DNA of 64,000 nt, taken from NCBI RefSeq assembly GCF_009388985.1, contig NZ_CP036422.1, positions 2,866,501 through 2,930,500 of the forward strand, given 5' to 3'. The number at the start of each line of letters is the position of its first letter. The first letter of the stretch is position 1. Shown one piece after another: positions 60,175-64,000 of this stretch. A program made the translations under genes and the position numbers. The notes below the pieces were generated by a model, which was given only the letters and a program-made list of their open reading frames with translations, was not told the DNA's origin and made no database searches. This stretch comes from Halioglobus maricola. GTDB lineage: Bacteria; Pseudomonadota; Gammaproteobacteria; Pseudomonadales; Halieaceae.

Positions 60175-61236
60175 TCAGCGAGCCCTCATGAGCAAGAGTG
60201 TTCCCGCGACCAGGCACAGGATAATCGGGCCCAGAGCAGCGTAAACGGGAGGGAAACCAAACACCATGCTCGCCGGTCCCAGCAGGTCCTGACTAGTGCG
60301 AAACACGATACCCACGATAACCCCGGCAAATATTCGGAAGCCCATGGTGCCTTCCCGCAAAGGCCCAAAAATAAATGAAATTGCGACCAGCACCAGCGCA
60401 CCGACTGCGAAGGGCTGGAACAACTTGCGCCACAGGGCCAGCTGGTAGTCTTCTGACTCCAGCCCCTGCTGCTGCAGGTAGCGGCTGTAGCGATAGAGAT
60501 CGGCCAGCGGTAGTTGCCCCGGCTCCACAATCACCAGCGACAACAACTCGGGGGTTATACCCGTGTCCCAGCGCAGAGTAGCGTGCTCCTCCAGAGTGTT
60601 CTGCCAACTGCTGAAATTGGTTTTCACAACATCTTCCATCACCCAGTACGAACCCTCATAGGTCGCCTGACGGGCGCGCAGCGAAGACTGCATCTGCTGA
60701 CGCTCGTCCATCTGCAGCAGTGTTATACCGTGGACGACCCCATGGGTTTCAACGGCGTTGAAATGAAAGAACGTATTGCCCTCGCGATTCCACACGCCGT
60801 GACGCCCTGAGTAACTCTGCCCGGGGTTCTGGGCGAGAGCGCGCTGGGTTTCAGCCATCTGGTCAGTGCGTGGAGCCATGAATTCACCCAGGGCAAAACC
60901 CAGCACCGCGATCATCAACGTGGGCTTCATCGCCAACCAGGTCAGACGACCTATGGAAACGCCTGCCGCGCGCATCACCACCAACTCGCTGGACGTGGCC
61001 AGCTGGCCAAGGCCCAACATACAGCCAATCAGGGCAGCAAAAGGGATGAACTCATAGCAACTCCCGGGCAAGGTAAGCAGCACATACAAAGCTACCTGGC
61101 CAAAGGTATAGGTCGCAGAGACATCCTCTGCCTCATCGATAAACGCTGCAATACCATCAAGACCGACGATAACCACCAGCACCAGCAGAATAGAAACCAG
61201 TACGGTCTTGCCTACGTAGCGATCAAGCCTGCGCAC
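60175..61236 (-). CDS. lptG: LPS export ABC transporter permease LptG
   Basis: Inner-membrane permease that, with LptF and the ATPase LptB, extracts LPS and feeds it to the LptC-A-D bridge; 353 residues. Three N-terminal transmembrane helices, a periplasmic beta-jellyroll and three C-terminal helices, starting VRRLDRYVGKTVL. The start is GTG at 61236 with GGAG 8 bases upstream, 14 bases inside the end of lptF; the upstream ATG at 61281 is less likely. Confidence 0.93.
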   Translation of the reverse strand: MRRLDRYVGKTVLVSILLVLVVIVGLDGIAAFIDEAEDVSATYTFGQVALYVLLTLPGSCYEFIPFAALIGCMLGLGQLATSSELVVMRAAGVSIGRLTWLAMKPTLMIAVLGFALGEFMAPRTDQMAETQRALAQNPGQSYSGRHGVWNREGNTFFHFNAVETHGVVHGITLLQMDERQQMQSSLRARQATYEGSYWVMEDVVKTNFSSWQNTLEEHATLRWDTGITPELLSLVIVEPGQLPLADLYRYSRYLQQQGLESEDYQLALWRKLFQPFAVGALVLVAISFIFGPLREGTMGFRIFAGVIVGIVFRTSQDLLGPASMVFGFPPVYAALGPIILCLVAGTLLLMRAR

Positions 61237-62332
61237 GGTTGCGTCTCCAATAGGTATAGCGGGACCGGAGCGTGTCCCCATACAGCATGAGCAGGGCCAC
61301 TGTCAGGAACAGGCAGTGCACCCACCAGAGCCCGCCTGGCACACCGCCACCTTCGGCAAGCGCCGTGCGCGCATTGGCCAACAGCATGAGATAGGCAATG
61401 TAGATCAAGAACGCCGGGGCCATCTTGGCATAGCGTCCGCGGCGGTGGTCGGTGCGGCTCAGGCACATTGCGATGATCGCCACTATGGGCACCATAAGAG
61501 GAATGGACAGACGCCACTGAAGCGCCGCCCTGTCTTCAGGTCGATCTGACTGCCACAGCCGCGCCGTTGAACGGCCATCGACCGGGTCTGCAGTACGAAT
61601 GCCTCCTTTCGGCTCCGGAATCATCTCGCCGAAGGTCTCGAATTCAGCGACCTGGTAGTCGAGATCGCCGGGATATCCGCTGTAGCGGGAACCGTTGCGC
61701 AGCTCGAGATAGCGAGCACCGGACACCGTATCGAAAATCACCTCTGCCTCTTCCGCGACAGTGACGACCATGCGCAGTTCGCCCTCACTGTTGCGTTCGC
61801 GCTGGGACAGGAAGACCGAATACATGGTTCCGTCCTGAGCGATGGTCTGGGCGTAGCTGACAGTGTCGCTGGCACGGCGGGTCTGAAATCGTCCCGCCGC
61901 CATCGCATGCAGGCCCTGAGAAGATTCAGGATCATCCAGCAATGCCTCGGAACGCGTTGCGCCCAGCGGAGTAATCCAGAGACTGAGTGCGCCTACGAGG
62001 ACACTGACAATAAGCGCGGGGGCAAGGGTATATCTGGCGAGACGGGAAGGACTAACGCCGCAGGCAGAGAGCACCACCATTTCGCTCTCTACATAGAGCC
62101 GCCCATAGGACATGAGAATGCCTATGAATAGCCCGAGGGGCACGATTAATTCAAGAAAACCGGGCATGCGATAGAACATGACTGGCAGCAGAACATCTGC
62201 CGCGAGGTCACCCACTGCGGCCTCGGCAAGATACTTCACAAAGCGCCCGCTGATGATGATCACCAGCAGTATGAAACTCACGGCAACCATATGAGTGAGT
62301 ACTTCGCGAGTTAGGTAGCGTAGAATTCTCAT
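61223..62332 (-). CDS. lptF: LPS export ABC transporter permease LptF
   Basis: Partner permease of LptG; 369 residues. It starts MRILRYLTREVLTHMVAVSF, has three N-terminal helices (about 15-37, 52-75, 98-120), a periplasmic domain, and three C-terminal helices from about residue 280. It diverges from pepA, as in many gammaproteobacteria, and shares a 92-base intergenic region with it. Confidence 0.94.
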   Translation of the reverse strand: MRILRYLTREVLTHMVAVSFILLVIIISGRFVKYLAEAAVGDLAADVLLPVMFYRMPGFLELIVPLGLFIGILMSYGRLYVESEMVVLSACGVSPSRLARYTLAPALIVSVLVGALSLWITPLGATRSEALLDDPESSQGLHAMAAGRFQTRRASDTVSYAQTIAQDGTMYSVFLSQRERNSEGELRMVVTVAEEAEVIFDTVSGARYLELRNGSRYSGYPGDLDYQVAEFETFGEMIPEPKGGIRTADPVDGRSTARLWQSDRPEDRAALQWRLSIPLMVPIVAIIAMCLSRTDHRRGRYAKMAPAFLIYIAYLMLLANARTALAEGGGVPGGLWWVHCLFLTVALLMLYGDTLRSRYTYWRRNRAQA

Positions 62333-62424
62333 GCTCAGGGCAGGTGACGGGTAGGCATTTTCAGTTCAGTTTGTTTGCACAACATCATACACTAACGCCC
62401 GTTGAAACTAAGAGGTAATTCCCC

Positions 62425-63912
62425 ATGAGCACAATCAAGTTCTCCGCTCGCAAAGTAGAAGATGCCAGCACAGCCACAAGCGCCTGCGCTGTTCTGCCCC
62501 TGTTCAAGGGCGAGGCGCTCTCAGGTGAGGCCAAAAAACTGGACAAAGCCAGCGGCGGCGCCATCAGCGCTTCCATCAAACTGGGCGATTTCAAAGGCAA
62601 AACTGGCGAAGGCCATACCCTGTTGGGCTGCGGCAAGCTCAAGCGCATCCTCCTGATTGGCTGCGGTGAGAAGACATCTTTCGACCGCAGTGCCGCGCGT
62701 GAGTTCGTCGGGGGCCTGTACGCAGCCCTTAACCACCTCGACGCCAAAGACGCCCTGCTTCTGCTCGGTGATATCGCTGTCACCGATGGCGACGAAGCCT
62801 GGCTTCTTGAAATGTTGGCACGTCAGCTGACTTCCAGCGCCTATCGCTATACCGAGACAGTCTCCAAACCCCGCCCCGCCCTGGCCTTGAATCGGCTGGT
62901 TATCGCCGGCAGCCTGAGCAAGGGCGCTGCTGAAAAAGCCCTCGCGGCAGGTGCCGCGACAGGCTCCGGCATCAACGTCGCTCGCAATCTTGCCGACCTC
63001 CCCGGCAACTACTGCACGCCATCCCACCTGGCAGCACAGGCCCGCAAACTGGGCCGAGGCAATAAGAAACTCAAGGTTCAGATCCTCGAAGAAAAGAAGA
63101 TGCGCGAACTGGGTATGGGGTCTCTGTTGTCTGTCACAGCGGGAACGGATGAGCCGGCCAAGCTTATCGTTATGGAATACACCGGCGCCAAGAAGAGCGA
63201 CCGACCCTATGTGCTTGTCGGCAAAGGCATCACCTTCGACAGCGGCGGCATCTCCCTCAAGCCCGGCGCTAAGATGGACGAAATGAAGTACGACATGGGC
63301 GGCGCAGCCAGTGTGTTCGGCACCATGACAGCCATCACCGAAATGGATTTGCCCCTCAATGTGGTCGCCGTCGTCGCCGCCGCCGAGAACATGCCCAGTG
63401 GCCGCGCAACCAAGCCCGGCGACGTGGTCACCAGCATGGCCGGTAAAACCATCGAAGTGCTGAACACCGATGCTGAAGGCCGTCTCGTACTGTGCGACGC
63501 CCTCACCTATGTTGAGCGCTATAAGCCGGCTGCAGTCATCGACATCGCCACACTCACCGGCGCCTGCGTTGTTGCCCTGGGTGCCCACGCGAGCGGTCTA
63601 TATGCCAACAAGGACGAATTGGCTGAGCAATTACTCGCCGCAGGCATTGAGAGCCATGACCGCGCGTGGCACATGCCACTGTGGAGCGAATACACCAAGC
63701 AGCTCAAGAGTAACTTCGCCGACCTCGCCAATATTGGCGGCCCCGGCGGCGGCAGCGTGACCGCTGCCTGCTTCCTGGCGGAATTCACCAAGGCCTATGA
63801 CTGGGCCCACCTGGATATCGCTGGCAGCGCCTGGAGCAGTGCTCCTAAGGGTGCCACTGGCAGGCCAGTGGGACTGCTCACTCGCTACCTGCAGGACCGC
63901 GCCGGCAAGTGA
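62425..63912 (+). CDS. pepA: Leucyl (cytosol) aminopeptidase A
   Basis: M17 two-metal aminopeptidase; 495 residues. Metal and catalytic residues are in the KGITFDSGGISLKPG region (about 271-285), DMGGAASV and the signature NTDAEGRL (near 349-356). The ATG at 62425 has AAGAGG 9 bases upstream. In E. coli and Pseudomonas, PepA also binds DNA for site-specific recombination; that role cannot be judged here. Coupled to holC by a GTGA overlap. Confidence 0.96.
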   Translation: MSTIKFSARKVEDASTATSACAVLPLFKGEALSGEAKKLDKASGGAISASIKLGDFKGKTGEGHTLLGCGKLKRILLIGCGEKTSFDRSAAREFVGGLYAALNHLDAKDALLLLGDIAVTDGDEAWLLEMLARQLTSSAYRYTETVSKPRPALALNRLVIAGSLSKGAAEKALAAGAATGSGINVARNLADLPGNYCTPSHLAAQARKLGRGNKKLKVQILEEKKMRELGMGSLLSVTAGTDEPAKLIVMEYTGAKKSDRPYVLVGKGITFDSGGISLKPGAKMDEMKYDMGGAASVFGTMTAITEMDLPLNVVAVVAAAENMPSGRATKPGDVVTSMAGKTIEVLNTDAEGRLVLCDALTYVERYKPAAVIDIATLTGACVVALGAHASGLYANKDELAEQLLAAGIESHDRAWHMPLWSEYTKQLKSNFADLANIGGPGGGSVTAACFLAEFTKAYDWAHLDIAGSAWSSAPKGATGRPVGLLTRYLQDRAGK

Positions 63913-64000
63913 CCCGAGTCGGCTTTTACGTGGTCCAGGCAACCGAGGCGTCCCAGCGCCTCGGCGTTGCCGCCCGCCTCGCTGACAAGGCATTCGCCCA
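63909..64000 (+). CDS. holC: DNA polymerase III chi subunit, N-terminal part (runs off the window)
   Basis: GTG at 63909 overlaps the pepA stop (GTGA). The visible reading frame, VTRVGFYVVQATEASQRLGV followed by AARLADKAFA, matches the start of HolC, the clamp-loader chi subunit that binds SSB. pepA-holC is a conserved order. Only 30 residues are visible. Confidence 0.9.
   Translation, partial: MTRVGFYVVQATEASQRLGVAARLADKAFA

Overview
The window looks like chromosomal DNA of a moderately GC-rich, aerobic marine-type gammaproteobacterium. The era-rnc-lepB-lepA-mucD/mucCBA/algU-nadB order, the nadB-ygfX-sdhE-ygfZ neighbourhood, lptF/lptG diverging from pepA-holC, and the Anr/FNR-hemN-ccoNOQP-ccoGHIS block are all typical of Pseudomonas/Cellvibrionales relatives. 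A Halieaceae- or Spongiibacteraceae-like origin is my inference from gene content, not a computed placement. I saw no rRNA, tRNA, CRISPR array, insertion sequence or prophage. Nearly all of the window is coding and no gap exceeds 300 bases.

Layout. 1-8.2 kb: a minus-strand housekeeping and envelope-stress run (algU, mucA, mucB, mucC, mucD, lepA, lepB, a DUF4845 gene, rnc, era), with a SigmaE-type promoter in front of algU. 8.3-11.6 kb: nadB, ygfX, sdhE, ygfZ. 11.6-14.9 kb: an unusual 579-residue isocitrate-dehydrogenase-family protein with an internally duplicated segment, a PhlG-like hydrolase and a phosphoribosyltransferase. 14.9-21.2 kb: ung plus a compact coenzyme F420 operon (npdG, cofE, cofD and a CofC-CofG-CofH triple fusion), with translationally coupled junctions. 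21.4-29.7 kb: an SDR, a glycosidase-like/LPS-kinase-like fusion protein, a giant DUF1631-GGDEF-EAL protein and a LuxR-type regulator overlapping it. 29.8-41.3 kb: hemN, fnr/anr, a YIP1 membrane protein and the whole cbb3 oxidase structural and assembly cluster. 41.4-47.4 kb: an APH-like kinase, OmpW, and a probable operon of subtilase, TauE, RarD and an MliC-like lipoprotein. 47.5-53.4 kb: a meta-cleavage catabolic operon (aldolase, acetaldehyde dehydrogenase, hydratase, C-C hydrolase, HsaA-like flavin monooxygenase, SDR). 53.5-64 kb: a trypsin-like protease, trhO, bolA, an AraC regulator, a Pro/Ala-rich protein, a two-component system, an RDD protein, lptG/lptF, pepA and the start of holC.

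How the genes work together. FNR-type boxes centred at -41.5 from predicted start sites lie in front of hemN, the YIP1-cco operon and ompW, so the fnr gene probably controls its own neighbourhood as a low-oxygen block (haem synthesis, high-affinity oxidase, outer-membrane OmpW). The F420 operon encodes the core steps to F420-0 and its glutamylation, plus an NADPH:F420 oxidoreductase, but no recognisable dehydro-F420 reductase. The catabolic operon has the lower meta-cleavage pathway and a 3-HSA-hydroxylase-like monooxygenase, but no extradiol dioxygenase or flavin reductase in the window.
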